Positions 15,732 through 25,129 of a stretch of DNA of 62,407 bases are shown here, in pieces. The stretch lies in NCBI GenBank assembly GCA_003519445.1, contig DOWS01000046.1, positions 1-62,407 on the forward strand, given 5' to 3'. The position numbers and the translations under genes were made by a program. Numbering within the stretch: the stretch's first letter is position 1; each line of letters begins with the position of its first letter. This DNA is from Candidatus Daviesbacteria bacterium. Its GTDB lineage: Bacteria; Patescibacteriota; Microgenomatia; Daviesbacterales; UBA10151. Under the pieces are notes generated by a model. It did no database searches. It worked only from the letters and a program-made list of their open reading frames with translations, and had not been told where the DNA came from.

Positions 15732-18700
15732 AATACTCTGTTTAATTTTTTTTATGTTTATTCTGCCTCAAACAATTTTTGCACAGGGGTCTTCATTTGT
15801 ATCAATTGTTAATCCTGTAAGGGGAGCGGATTTTTGGGATTTAAAAAATCAGGAGCCTTGGATCATGGTTTTGGGCCAAATAGAAACTTTAAAAAAATAC
15901 AATTTTCCTGCAACCTTCCTTCTCCGTTTTGATGCTTTATCAGATGATGTGATTATGCGGGCGCTAAATAAGGACCAGAATTTTGAAAAAGGATTATTTT
16001 TGGAAGTAACCCCGACACTAACAAATGCGGCAGGGGTAAGTTATCACAAATCTGATAATTGGCATGGCGCCGGAAGCGCTTTTTTAACAGGTTATGAGCC
16101 AGGAGATAGAGTAAAACTGATAGACGCTGCTTTTAAAAAATTTAAAAAAATTTTTGGTGATTATCCAAAATCAATAGGGGCATGGTGGGTTGACAGTTAT
16201 TCTTTGGAATATATGCAAAAAGAATACGGCATCAGCGCTTCTTTAATTGTATCTGACCAATACTCAACAGATAATTATCAAATCTGGGGGCAGTATTTTT
16301 CTACGCCGTATTATCCCTCCAAAAAAAATGCTTTGCATCCTGCTCAAACAATTGAAAATAAGATGTCGGTTGTAATGATGCAATGGGCCCCAAGAGACCC
16401 TGTTAATTCTTATGGAAACGGAGTTATGGAGAGTACTTATAGCGTTCAGGCAAATGATTATATTGATTATCACAATTTGGATACAAAGTATTTTACGAAT
16501 CTCTTAAATCTTTACACTAATCAGCCGCTTAATCAATTTAGTCATCTTGTGGTGGGATTGGAGAATTCTTATTCTTGGGAAAAATATAAAGCAGAATACA
16601 GTAATCAAATAGAAGCTTTATCAAAAAAGAAAAATATTGGAGAAGTATCTGTTGTTACCATGAAAGATTTTGCCTCCTGGTATAAAAACAGATTTCCCGG
16701 GCTTTCACTTCCTCAAATCATAGTAGCAGATGATCCTTTGGGATCTTTAAATAAAACAATTTGGTTTATGAACCCGTATTTTAGGGCAGGATGGTTTTTC
16801 AACAAGGATGGTTCCCTGTTTAGGGATATCAGGCAATATATTGACGGGGAACAAGAGCTATGTTTTCAAAGCCGCTGCGACAGCGTTAATTTTGCAACAA
16901 ATGCCACCAGGGTTTTGGATGAGGTAAGCTTCGGGCATAAATGGGTAATTGATGAGGGTAAAATTTCAGATTTTAAAGTTATAAAACAAGGGGATAATTT
17001 TGTTATTAATTATAAAAATGAGGCAGGTAATGCAAGGAAAATAGAATTTTTACCAAGGGATATTAGTATAGACGGGAAAATTTCATCTATTGACGGGGCA
17101 ATACTTGAGGCAACAAAACATCAACTAAACCAAAAAGAGCGGATTGATTTGAAAAAAGGTTGGTTTGAATGGTCTGCTCAAAGCATTGCTGCTAAAATCA
17201 TTAAATTTCTAATATTTATAATAATCGGTTGTTTGGTGCCGGGATTATTAATGATAAAAAAAGTGTTCTCCCAAGAGACACCTTTTTGGAAAAAAATTTC
17301 CCTAGCACTACCTTTAGGGTTTGTCCTGATTACCTTATTATTTTATCTTCTTTCTCTTGTTGATTTTAGACAGGGGATTTTCATTTACTTAATTTTTAAT
17401 CTTTTATTGCTGATAAAATCCAGGAAACAAATTTTTTCTGATTTTTCTTTAAAAATTAAGGATAAATACAGTTTTATTTTAATAGGCTTAATTGGAACAG
17501 GGACTATATTTCAACAACTGCCTGTATTTAAAAGCGGTCTTCATTTTCCCTATGGACTGGGTTTTTGGGGACCAAATACGCATGATGGAATATGGCATAT
17601 CAGTTTAATCAATCAGCTTGTTAAATCTACCCCGCCTGAAAATCCCATTTTTGCCAGAGAAGTTTTAACGAATTACCACTTTTTTTATGACTTATTTGTG
17701 GCTTTAACAAATTATGTATCAGCTATTCCTGTTGCTGATTTGCTGTTTAGATTTTACCCAATTATTTTTTCCCTGCTTTTGGGGATTTTGACTTACTTTT
17801 TGATTAATCTTTTGGTTACTGAAAAAAATCTTTGGAAGAAAAGATTAGCTTGTTTTTTTGGCATTTACCTGGTTTATTTTTCAGGAAGCTTTGGATGGAT
17901 AGTGGAGTTTATAAAGGTTAGGCATTTAGGCGGGGAATCTGCTTTTTGGGCAAATCAATCAATATCATTTAATTTAAATCCTCCATTTGCCATATCACTC
18001 CTTATTGTTATTGCCATACTCCAACTTTTGCCAAATCTTAAAAATAAATTATCCATTTTAATAATAACTATTCTTGCGGGAAGCCTAATTGCTTTTAAGG
18101 CATATCCGGCAATTTTAATTTTATTTTCTCTTGCAATAGTCGGAATCCTTAAAAAAAACAGACAATATATATTGGTATTTCTTTTTAGCGCTTTTTTATC
18201 CCTAATACTATTTCTTTTTAATTTTAGTGTTGATAAACAATTGATAATTTTTTCTCCTTTTTGGTTTATTCATTCCATGGTTGATTCGCCGGATCGGGTG
18301 GGGTGGGTTAGGTTATCTTTGGCAAGGGTGGCTGGATGGGAGAGCGGTAACTGGTTTAAATTTTTAACAGCAGAATTAATTAGTCTGGTGATTTTTATAT
18401 TGGGTAATTTGGGAACAAGGGTCTTTGCCCTACTCTATCTCCGTAAAATGAAACATATTGTGCGACATACAAATTATTTATTTCTATTTGTCTTTTCTCT
18501 CCTTTCATTAATTATTCCTGTTTTCTTTATTCAATCAGGAAATCCCTGGAATACAATCCAGTTTATTTATTACGGATTATATATATCAGCTGTGGCAGGA
18601 GGGATAATTTTTGCCCAAGTCATTAGCAGTATAAATAAAATTTTAGCATTAGTTTTTGCAGTATTATTTTTGCTCATTACTCCGATAAATTCCTGGGCCA

Positions 18701-19137
18701 CTGCTAATGGATATTTAAACTATCAGCCTCATGCTTTGGTAACCAATGAAGAATTAGAGGCGTTAAACTTTTTGAAAACTAAAGAGGACGGAGTGGTTTT
18801 AACTTATCCTTATGATCAAAAATTAAAGACTCAAATGGCCGAACCCTGGCCTATTTTAATATACGACAGCACCTCTTATGTGTCGGCATTGTCCGGTAAA
18901 GTTATCTTTGTTGAAGATGAACCGCAAAATCAAATTCTTTTGACAGATTATAAAAAAAGAATAGTGGCGGCAAAAGATTTTTTTAACGGATCTTTTGACA
19001 TTAATTTTTTATTAAATAACAATATAAAATATATTTACCTGCCAAAAATATATAATGCGTGGATTAAAGAAAACCCGGAGGTTATTAAAAATATATTTGA
19101 AAATGAGGAAGTGGTGATATATGAAGCAAATTTTTAA
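15724..19137 (+). CDS. Giant fusion: secreted 'NPVR' module + GT-C membrane domain
   Basis: The 1137 aa protein starts with a signal peptide (LKILCLIFFMFILPQTIFAQ). Residues ~22-330 form a soluble module: SFVSIVNPVRGADF, FPATFLLRFDAL, KGLFLEVTPTLTNAAGVSYH and GAWWVDSYSLEYMQ. The order of blocks suggests a NodB/glycosidase-type barrel, but canonical deacetylase metal motifs are not seen. A beta-rich linker leads to a helix at ~490. Residues ~490-1137 are a polytopic GT-C-like unit (GPNTHDGIWHISLINQ at ~617-632; NYHFFYDLFVALTNY), paralogous over its length to the protein encoded at 21507. The soluble module recurs in the protein at 43038. It is probably an outer-face enzyme that both assembles and trims or modifies a glycan (inference). 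Confidence 0.7.
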   Translation: MLKILCLIFFMFILPQTIFAQGSSFVSIVNPVRGADFWDLKNQEPWIMVLGQIETLKKYNFPATFLLRFDALSDDVIMRALNKDQNFEKGLFLEVTPTLTNAAGVSYHKSDNWHGAGSAFLTGYEPGDRVKLIDAAFKKFKKIFGDYPKSIGAWWVDSYSLEYMQKEYGISASLIVSDQYSTDNYQIWGQYFSTPYYPSKKNALHPAQTIENKMSVVMMQWAPRDPVNSYGNGVMESTYSVQANDYIDYHNLDTKYFTNLLNLYTNQPLNQFSHLVVGLENSYSWEKYKAEYSNQIEALSKKKNIGEVSVVTMKDFASWYKNRFPGLSLPQIIVADDPLGSLNKTIWFMNPYFRAGWFFNKDGSLFRDIRQYIDGEQELCFQSRCDSVNFATNATRVLDEVSFGHKWVIDEGKISDFKVIKQGDNFVINYKNEAGNARKIEFLPRDISIDGKISSIDGAILEATKHQLNQKERIDLKKGWFEWSAQSIAAKIIKFLIFIIIGCLVPGLLMIKKVFSQETPFWKKISLALPLGFVLITLLFYLLSLVDFRQGIFIYLIFNLLLLIKSRKQIFSDFSLKIKDKYSFILIGLIGTGTIFQQLPVFKSGLHFPYGLGFWGPNTHDGIWHISLINQLVKSTPPENPIFAREVLTNYHFFYDLFVALTNYVSAIPVADLLFRFYPIIFSLLLGILTYFLINLLVTEKNLWKKRLACFFGIYLVYFSGSFGWIVEFIKVRHLGGESAFWANQSISFNLNPPFAISLLIVIAILQLLPNLKNKLSILIITILAGSLIAFKAYPAILILFSLAIVGILKKNRQYILVFLFSAFLSLILFLFNFSVDKQLIIFSPFWFIHSMVDSPDRVGWVRLSLARVAGWESGNWFKFLTAELISLVIFILGNLGTRVFALLYLRKMKHIVRHTNYLFLFVFSLLSLIIPVFFIQSGNPWNTIQFIYYGLYISAVAGGIIFAQVISSINKILALVFAVLFLLITPINSWATANGYLNYQPHALVTNEELEALNFLKTKEDGVVLTYPYDQKLKTQMAEPWPILIYDSTSYVSALSGKVIFVEDEPQNQILLTDYKKRIVAAKDFFNGSFDINFLLNNNIKYIYLPKIYNAWIKENPEVIKNIFENEEVVIYEANF

Positions 19138-20065
19138 GAACCAATTTTTATTGGCTATTATCGCTTATCTTTTTATTGTTGGAGTTATTACGGCTTTTGT
19201 TTTTGGTTTCCTTCAGAAGATTAAGCTTGCAAATTTAGCAGAACAAGAAAAACTCTCAATTTATCAAAACCTGAAAATTAAAGACCAACAATTTGAGCAG
19301 AGCTTTCAAAAGGTGACTTGTGACGGCAATTTATTTTTTCAAGCAGGGGCTTCTGTAACAGCAATCTATATTAGTCAAAAACATCTTTATTTATCTCAAG
19401 TAGACAATAAGCTAACAGTAATTAACTTAGATGCCCCGGAAAAAATTGTAAGTTTTGCATTGCCTGTTTTAACGGATATTTATTCTGATGGCACTGATAT
19501 TTATGGTACGGATTTCTTTAATGATAAAGTTGTCCGGCTTATTTTTGAAAAAGGAGAAGTTGTTGCCGGAAAGTATTATCCTAAAATTGGCCGGGCCTCG
19601 GCTTTAGCACGGGACGCCAGGGGTTATTTTTATGTTTCCGGTTATGCCTCGGGGAATACCACCAAAATTATCGGTAGAGACGGTTTTCTTTTCCTTTCAG
19701 GATTGGATAAAATTGTTGATTTGGAAGCAAGCGGTAGTAGTTATTTATTGGCGGCCCGCTACGGCAGTAAACCAACGCTTATTAGTATAGATTTAAACGG
19801 CAATAAACAAACTATTCTTGAACAAAACAAAAGTATTTCATCGCTTTTTCTTGACAATGACATCTTCTGGGTGGCATACAATCAGGCCGGCCAGTCCCAA
19901 ATTGGCAAAGTGATTGGAGAAAAACTGGTAAATATACAGGTTTTAGATTGCCCGTTTCCTTTAAAAATCGCTGCTTCGCCGGACAAATTGTTTTATACTT
20001 CGTTAAGCGACAGCGAGGGGAAGGTTTACTGGATTAATAAGAACCTCCAAAGCAGTGGTATATAA
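19121..20065 (+). CDS. Membrane-anchored beta-propeller-like protein
   Basis: The 314 aa have one N-terminal membrane anchor (FLLAIIAYLFIVGVITAFVF, ~8-27), a short coiled-coil-like stretch (~30-60), then a beta-rich domain with repeated units of about 40 residues (LYLSQVDNKLTVINLD, IYGTDFFNDKVVRLIFEKG, FYVSGYASGNTTKIIGRDG, IFWVAYNQAGQSQIGKVIGE), consistent with a six- or seven-bladed propeller. Two Cys (~66 and ~279) could join the first and last blades. It overlaps the upstream fusion gene by 17 bp, so it probably works with it, perhaps as a binding partner outside the membrane. The 3' end overlaps the convergent gene by 40 bp. There is no named family. Confidence 0.65.
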   Translation: MKQIFKNQFLLAIIAYLFIVGVITAFVFGFLQKIKLANLAEQEKLSIYQNLKIKDQQFEQSFQKVTCDGNLFFQAGASVTAIYISQKHLYLSQVDNKLTVINLDAPEKIVSFALPVLTDIYSDGTDIYGTDFFNDKVVRLIFEKGEVVAGKYYPKIGRASALARDARGYFYVSGYASGNTTKIIGRDGFLFLSGLDKIVDLEASGSSYLLAARYGSKPTLISIDLNGNKQTILEQNKSISSLFLDNDIFWVAYNQAGQSQIGKVIGEKLVNIQVLDCPFPLKIAASPDKLFYTSLSDSEGKVYWINKNLQSSGI

Positions 20066-21480
20066 GCATTGCTGAAAAATGTCCCAGATCCCAAGGGGAA
20101 AGATTTTGATTCGCTGGCTATTGGAAAAGCCGAATAAATTGCCTGGGTATTTAAGAAAAAGCCCATGATAATTACGCCCACAAGGACTATCTTTGTTAGT
20201 TTCTGAAAAATAGGTTTTTTGAAGAGGAAATAGAGTATTGCAGGAGAGATTAGCGTAGTAATGATAAGGCGGAATTTTACAGGTTCTATTTGAGGTTTGA
20301 ATTCGTTTGAAAGGAAAGACCTGCCGGACAGGAGAAGACCAACGGCTAAAATAGTTGTAATTAGATTTGGTTGTTTGATGATTTCAGAAAGTAAGAGCGC
20401 CGCGGCGATCGAGAGGAAAGGGAACAAAGGATAATGATACCAAAGCAAAGTATCAGTCTGGCCGCCGGAAAAAACAACCACCATTGCCCAAAAAATAAAA
20501 GCCAGAGATATTAATTGAAACCGTTTGTCGTTAAATTTTGCAATGCCCAAGTAAATTGCGGCAAAAAGAGAAAAGATATACCAGCCGTCATAGAAAAAAT
20601 CTATACTGTAACCGGGGCTGCTTAAAAGAAAAGGCAACCCCAAAAAACCAATCGGCCTGTTGCCTTGCTGCAAATTAATTTGGAGAAATAAATTCCAGTC
20701 AACAGCTGCGCCGTAAGCAAAAAGTATTCCAACAAACCAACCAACCCCCAATAAAACAAAAACAGCTTCTTTCCATAATTTATTTTTGATCAAAAGAAAG
20801 ATAATAAAAAAAACAATCAAGAATCCGGTTTGTTTCATTAACCCGGCTAAACCAATGAGAATTGGCATAAATGACAGCAGATACCACTTTTGTTTTTCAA
20901 GATAGAGAATAGTCAAATAAATAACCAAAATATAAAAAAAGGTAATGCCGTTTTCCGCCACAGAGAGCCGTTGACTGAAAACAAAAAGCGGCGCGAGAGA
21001 GTAAATGGTTGTAGATAGCATTGCCATCCAAAAACCAAAGAGCTTTTTGGTTAGCAAAAAGAGAATTATAGTGGTTAAAAAGGCAAAAAATAAGGTAGGC
21101 AAGCGGATATAGGAGGCTGGTAAAATTGACCATTTATTAGCTCCGTAAAGATGAGCCGCGCCTCCTGACAAAAGGCCGTAAAGCGGCGGTAAATCAAGCC
21201 AAGGAGAGAGAATGTCAACGCTTAATTCCGCATTATAATCTTTTATTTTGCCGCTGAAGGCAATATCCTGAACAGGGAATTTACCTGTTGGAGACCAGGT
21301 TCGGGGAATGCCGGTTTCGATTAAATGAATTCCCATCCAGGAATAAGCATATTCTTCAAGATGACCCATTAAGGGATAACGGTCATAATTAACGCTTTTG
21401 ATGGTAAAGAAAAAGGTGAAAGCTACAAAAACAAGTAAACAGCGGAACACTAATGAATTATGCATAGATTTTAGGGTCAT
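20026..21480 (-). CDS. GT39-like membrane glycosyltransferase, EE variant
   Basis: The 484 aa polytopic protein has a first helix at ~12-27, then an outer loop with GHLEEYAYSWMGIHLIETG, the place where GT39/ArnT relatives have D-E; here the acidic pair is E-E. A long helix-rich core ends with a short outer tail (SFPLGSGTFFSNAYIPLLWR). It is the only minus-strand gene within the 9.4-46 kb glycan run and is convergent with the propeller gene (40 bp overlap). It is divergent from the gene at 21507 with a 26 bp gap, so both starts share a tiny promoter region. ATG 21465 is an alternative start. The predicted role is outer-face sugar transfer. Confidence 0.75.
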   Translation of the reverse strand: MTLKSMHNSLVFRCLLVFVAFTFFFTIKSVNYDRYPLMGHLEEYAYSWMGIHLIETGIPRTWSPTGKFPVQDIAFSGKIKDYNAELSVDILSPWLDLPPLYGLLSGGAAHLYGANKWSILPASYIRLPTLFFAFLTTIILFLLTKKLFGFWMAMLSTTIYSLAPLFVFSQRLSVAENGITFFYILVIYLTILYLEKQKWYLLSFMPILIGLAGLMKQTGFLIVFFIIFLLIKNKLWKEAVFVLLGVGWFVGILFAYGAAVDWNLFLQINLQQGNRPIGFLGLPFLLSSPGYSIDFFYDGWYIFSLFAAIYLGIAKFNDKRFQLISLAFIFWAMVVVFSGGQTDTLLWYHYPLFPFLSIAAALLLSEIIKQPNLITTILAVGLLLSGRSFLSNEFKPQIEPVKFRLIITTLISPAILYFLFKKPIFQKLTKIVLVGVIIMGFFLNTQAIYSAFPIASESKSFPLGSGTFFSNAYIPLLWRFLLIQ

Positions 21481-21506
21481 TTCTATAGTAAGCTTAAGAC
21501 ATAATT

Positions 21507-23522
21507 ATGTTAATAGCAAACACTTTTCTTTTTGGCATTTTTTTCTTAATTCTTGCGTTGTTTATTTTTTATAACACCGGTTACGGTGTATTATCTTCTA
21601 AAATAAAAGAGCTTGAGGATCAGGAAATAATAGTTTTGGCTTTTTCTTTGGGGCTGGTTATTTTTGTGGGAATTGCTGTTTTTCTGGGGGTTTTTAATTT
21701 AAGATGGCTTCTTTTGCCGGTTTTTCTGGCAACCGGATTTTATAGTTTGATTAAATATAAAGAAAAATTATTTGTTCCATGGAGAATATTTATCCGGTGT
21801 AAGTCCTTACTGTTGTTGATTATTTTAGGTATTTTAGTCCAGGGATTTATCAATTTCCCGAGCGGATTTCACTACTCCGAAGGACTGCTTTTTTGGAGTT
21901 CCCAAGGCCACGACGGATTATGGCATGTGAGTTTAATGGAAGAGATTAGAAAAAATTTTCCTCCGCAAAACCCCATTTTTTCAGGAGAAAAGCTTTTAAA
22001 TTATCATTTTTTGGTTGATGTTTTAATGGGGGAAACATACCGGATTTTCCCGTTTTTTTCTCCGCTGGACCTGTATTTTAGGTTCTTTCCAATAATTTTT
22101 TCTTTCCTTTTCGGCCTTGGAGTTTTCTCATTTGTTAAAAGATGGCAAGAGAGTCAAGCTGTAGGTTACTTGGCAATATTTTTTACATATTTTACAGGCA
22201 GCTTTGGCTATTTTGTAACTTTTTTCAGGAATAAAAATTTATTTGGAGGCGAAACGGTTTTTTGGGCTTCTCAAGAAAATACTTTATTAGGGAATCCCCC
22301 GCATGCCATTGCCCATATTTTTCTGGTTGGAATACTGTTTTGTCTGTTGCTGTATTTTCAAAAAAGGCGGATATTCTGGTTAGTTATTTCATTTATTTTA
22401 GGAGGTTTACTGGCCGGTTTTAAGGTTTCCGGAGGGTTGATTATGCTAGTGAGTGTGGGAGCTGCCGCGATAGTAGACCTGTCTTTTTTAAGGAAATGGC
22501 ATTTAATCCTGCTTACCGTAGCATTGGGGACTGCTAACTTTATAACTTTTAAAGCCATGACTTCACAAGAAGCAGCCTCGTTTTTAATGTTTTTGCCATG
22601 GTGGTTTATAAGAACCATGGTGGTGGATAAGCTGGGTTGGATGGATATGGAATTTAGAAGACAACACTATCTTTCCAAAGGAACATGGCATGCTTATTTA
22701 AGAGTTGCGCAGTTAGAAACAACGGCTTTTCTGATATTTATAGTAGGAAATTTTGGAATGAGAGTATTGGGGTTTTACAGTATTGCAAAAGACGGATTTA
22801 AGAAAAAACTTATCAGGAGTCCTATTGACGCAATGCTTTTTGCGTCGCTTCTTACGGGAATTTTAATGGTGACTATTTTTGTGCAAAAAGGGCTTATCTA
22901 CAACAACATCCAATTTATTCAGTATTCTTTGCTTATCATGGGTTTTTATGCCGCAGTGTCGGCTTACCAGATGATTATTTTGTTTAAAAAAAAGTTAATA
23001 AGGGTGATTATTTTGTTAATGATAGTTTTGTTTTCAGTGCCAACAGTGATAGGAAATTTAAATGAGTTTTACGGGCCCGGCAGGAAACCCCTGGCTATTA
23101 TCAGCAATCAACAGATGGAAGCGTTAAATTTTCTAAGAACAAACAGCCAACCGCAGGATATTATTTTAACAATTCCATTTAATAAATATTTAAAAGATCA
23201 ATATAAGAGCGAACCAAGGCCAATAAATGCCTGGTATTCTACCGCCTATGTTTCTGCTCTTACCGGAAGAAGCACATATTTTACTTCGGAGGAGCAGGCA
23301 TTAATCACAGGTTATCCTGTTGATAAAAAGTTGGCTAGGGTAAAAGAGTTTTTTGCGCAGACGGATTTTTCCTTTAATAAAAAATTCCTGCAAGAAGAAG
23401 GAATAAAATATCTATATATTGCCAAGGATGAGTTGGATAAATTGATAAATGTTCAGGAAAATAATCTGGAAATTATGTTTGAAAATAAAGAAGTAATAGT
23501 ATATAGAATAATAAACGGGTAA
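21507..23522 (+). CDS. GT-C-like membrane protein, stand-alone paralogue of the giant fusion's C-terminal half
   Basis: The 671 aa are polytopic throughout and align in landmarks with residues ~490-1137 of the protein at 15724: FWSSQGHDGLWHVSLMEEIR (~130-149), PPQNPIFSGEKLLNYHFLVD, FFTYFTGSFGYFVTFFRNKN and ALNFLRTNSQPQDIILTIPF in the C-terminal outer domain. The early acidic/histidine block (GHDGLWH) is the best candidate active site. The family resembles YfhO / DUF2298-type GT-C proteins of Microgenomates. The next gene starts 5 bp downstream. It is likely a polyprenyl-phosphate-sugar-dependent glycosyltransferase. Confidence 0.7.
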   Translation: MLIANTFLFGIFFLILALFIFYNTGYGVLSSKIKELEDQEIIVLAFSLGLVIFVGIAVFLGVFNLRWLLLPVFLATGFYSLIKYKEKLFVPWRIFIRCKSLLLLIILGILVQGFINFPSGFHYSEGLLFWSSQGHDGLWHVSLMEEIRKNFPPQNPIFSGEKLLNYHFLVDVLMGETYRIFPFFSPLDLYFRFFPIIFSFLFGLGVFSFVKRWQESQAVGYLAIFFTYFTGSFGYFVTFFRNKNLFGGETVFWASQENTLLGNPPHAIAHIFLVGILFCLLLYFQKRRIFWLVISFILGGLLAGFKVSGGLIMLVSVGAAAIVDLSFLRKWHLILLTVALGTANFITFKAMTSQEAASFLMFLPWWFIRTMVVDKLGWMDMEFRRQHYLSKGTWHAYLRVAQLETTAFLIFIVGNFGMRVLGFYSIAKDGFKKKLIRSPIDAMLFASLLTGILMVTIFVQKGLIYNNIQFIQYSLLIMGFYAAVSAYQMIILFKKKLIRVIILLMIVLFSVPTVIGNLNEFYGPGRKPLAIISNQQMEALNFLRTNSQPQDIILTIPFNKYLKDQYKSEPRPINAWYSTAYVSALTGRSTYFTSEEQALITGYPVDKKLARVKEFFAQTDFSFNKKFLQEEGIKYLYIAKDELDKLINVQENNLEIMFENKEVIVYRIING

Positions 23523-23527
23523 AATTT

Positions 23528-25129
23528 ATGCAAACTAAAATTATTGTAACAGTTATTTTGATTTTGGGTTTTCTGCTGCGGGTTATAAACATTTCCAACA
23601 ACCCGCTTTCCCTTTATGGCGATGAACTGACAATTGTCCAGGATGCTTATTCTCTCTATAAAACAGGATCCGATCAACTGGGCAACAGGTTTCCTTTAAC
23701 TTTTCAAATGGGTGCCGGCAGACCGGCAGGTTATGTTTATGCATCCATTCCATTTGTTGCGTTCTTTGGTCCAACTGCTCTGGCTGTAAGAATGCTATCA
23801 ATTCTGTCAGGGTTAGGGATTATAGCATTGATTTATCTTTTGGGTAAAAGACTATTTTCGCAAAAAGTAGGTCTTTGCGCAGCATTTATAGCAGCAGTTT
23901 CACCTTGGGATATTGCTTTAAGCAGAGGAGGATTTGAAGCTCATTTTGCTTTGTTTTTGGTACTCTTGGGAACATATTTTTTCATCAAAGCAAAAGAAAA
24001 TACTTTATTTTATTTAATTTCTGCTTTAAGTTTTGGATTAACCTTGCACACTTATCCAACATATAAAATAAGCCTTGTTTTATTTCTGCCGCTTTTGCTT
24101 TGGTATCAAGGCGGCGCAGGTAAAAAGCATTTTTTTGCCGGAATGGTTGTCTTTTTCCTGTTAGGCATTTTAGCTTTTAGTCAAACCTTCATTGGCGGAT
24201 CAGAAGTAAGATTTTCCGCGATCAATGTTTTTTCTCAAGAAAAATTAAAAGAAGAAATCCTGCAAAAGATTAACTTTGAAAGAACTATTAGTTCTTTGCC
24301 TGCAAACCTGGTTCCGTATTTTCACAACAAACCGGTGGAGTATGCAAAAGTTTTGATAGGTAATTATTTACAAAATTTTTCCATGGATTTTTTAATTTTA
24401 CATGGGGATAGAAACCCGAGACACAATATGGCGACCATGGGTGAAATTTATTTCGTGGAAATAATTTTTATTTTTATAGGATTACTAACGCTTTGGCAAA
24501 AAAATAGAAAAATATTTGTTTTTATTGTTTCCTGGTTGGTATTGGCGCCTATTCCTACGGCCATTGTGGATTTGCCGCACGCCTTGAGGAGCTCTTTCAT
24601 GCTGCCTCCGCTGGTGATTATTTCCGCCATTGGGCTGAATTTTTTAATAAATAAAAAAATGCAAATTATTCTTGCGGTTTTATTTTTTGTATTTATAATA
24701 CAGTTTGCATTCTTTATTCAAAAATTATATTTTCTAGCCCCAAGTGAATATAGCAATTTTTGGTCATACTCCGCAAAAGTTGCATCAGGGTTGGCAATGC
24801 AGGGCCAATCAAAATATAAATATATTTTTCTTTCAGATGCAATAGACAGCATTGAATTTGCCTATCCTGTTTATAGTAAAGTTGACCCTGCACAAGTTAT
24901 TCTTCAAAATAAAGATAATATAAAAATAGGCAATTACAAATTTAAGAAATTTGATAATGTTTACATTGGCCATATTCCAAAAGGAGACATCAATCAGTTT
25001 GTTGAAAATTTGGATGGAACGGTTTTATTTATAGGCAATCCCGATTTAAAAGATGCCATAAGAAATTACGAGACTATCCTAGATCAAAAAGGACTGTCGA
25101 TTTTAGCAATTAAAAAAGTATACAAGTGA
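23528..25129 (+). CDS. GT39-like membrane glycosyltransferase
   Basis: The 533 aa show the motif set shared by a paralogue group in this window: the acidic pair in YGDELTIVQDAYSLYKTGSD (~34-53), FPLTFQMGAGRPAGYVYASI, a middle outer segment with SMDFLILHGDRNPRHNMATM (conserved in the copies at 33287, 34933 and 36476), DLPHALRSSFMLPPL, and a C-terminal outer domain. The catalytic D/E pair is intact. It should be an outer-face glycosyltransferase using polyprenyl-phosphate sugars. The GTG of the following gene overlaps its stop (GTGA). Confidence 0.85.
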   Translation: MQTKIIVTVILILGFLLRVINISNNPLSLYGDELTIVQDAYSLYKTGSDQLGNRFPLTFQMGAGRPAGYVYASIPFVAFFGPTALAVRMLSILSGLGIIALIYLLGKRLFSQKVGLCAAFIAAVSPWDIALSRGGFEAHFALFLVLLGTYFFIKAKENTLFYLISALSFGLTLHTYPTYKISLVLFLPLLLWYQGGAGKKHFFAGMVVFFLLGILAFSQTFIGGSEVRFSAINVFSQEKLKEEILQKINFERTISSLPANLVPYFHNKPVEYAKVLIGNYLQNFSMDFLILHGDRNPRHNMATMGEIYFVEIIFIFIGLLTLWQKNRKIFVFIVSWLVLAPIPTAIVDLPHALRSSFMLPPLVIISAIGLNFLINKKMQIILAVLFFVFIIQFAFFIQKLYFLAPSEYSNFWSYSAKVASGLAMQGQSKYKYIFLSDAIDSIEFAYPVYSKVDPAQVILQNKDNIKIGNYKFKKFDNVYIGHIPKGDINQFVENLDGTVLFIGNPDLKDAIRNYETILDQKGLSILAIKKVYK

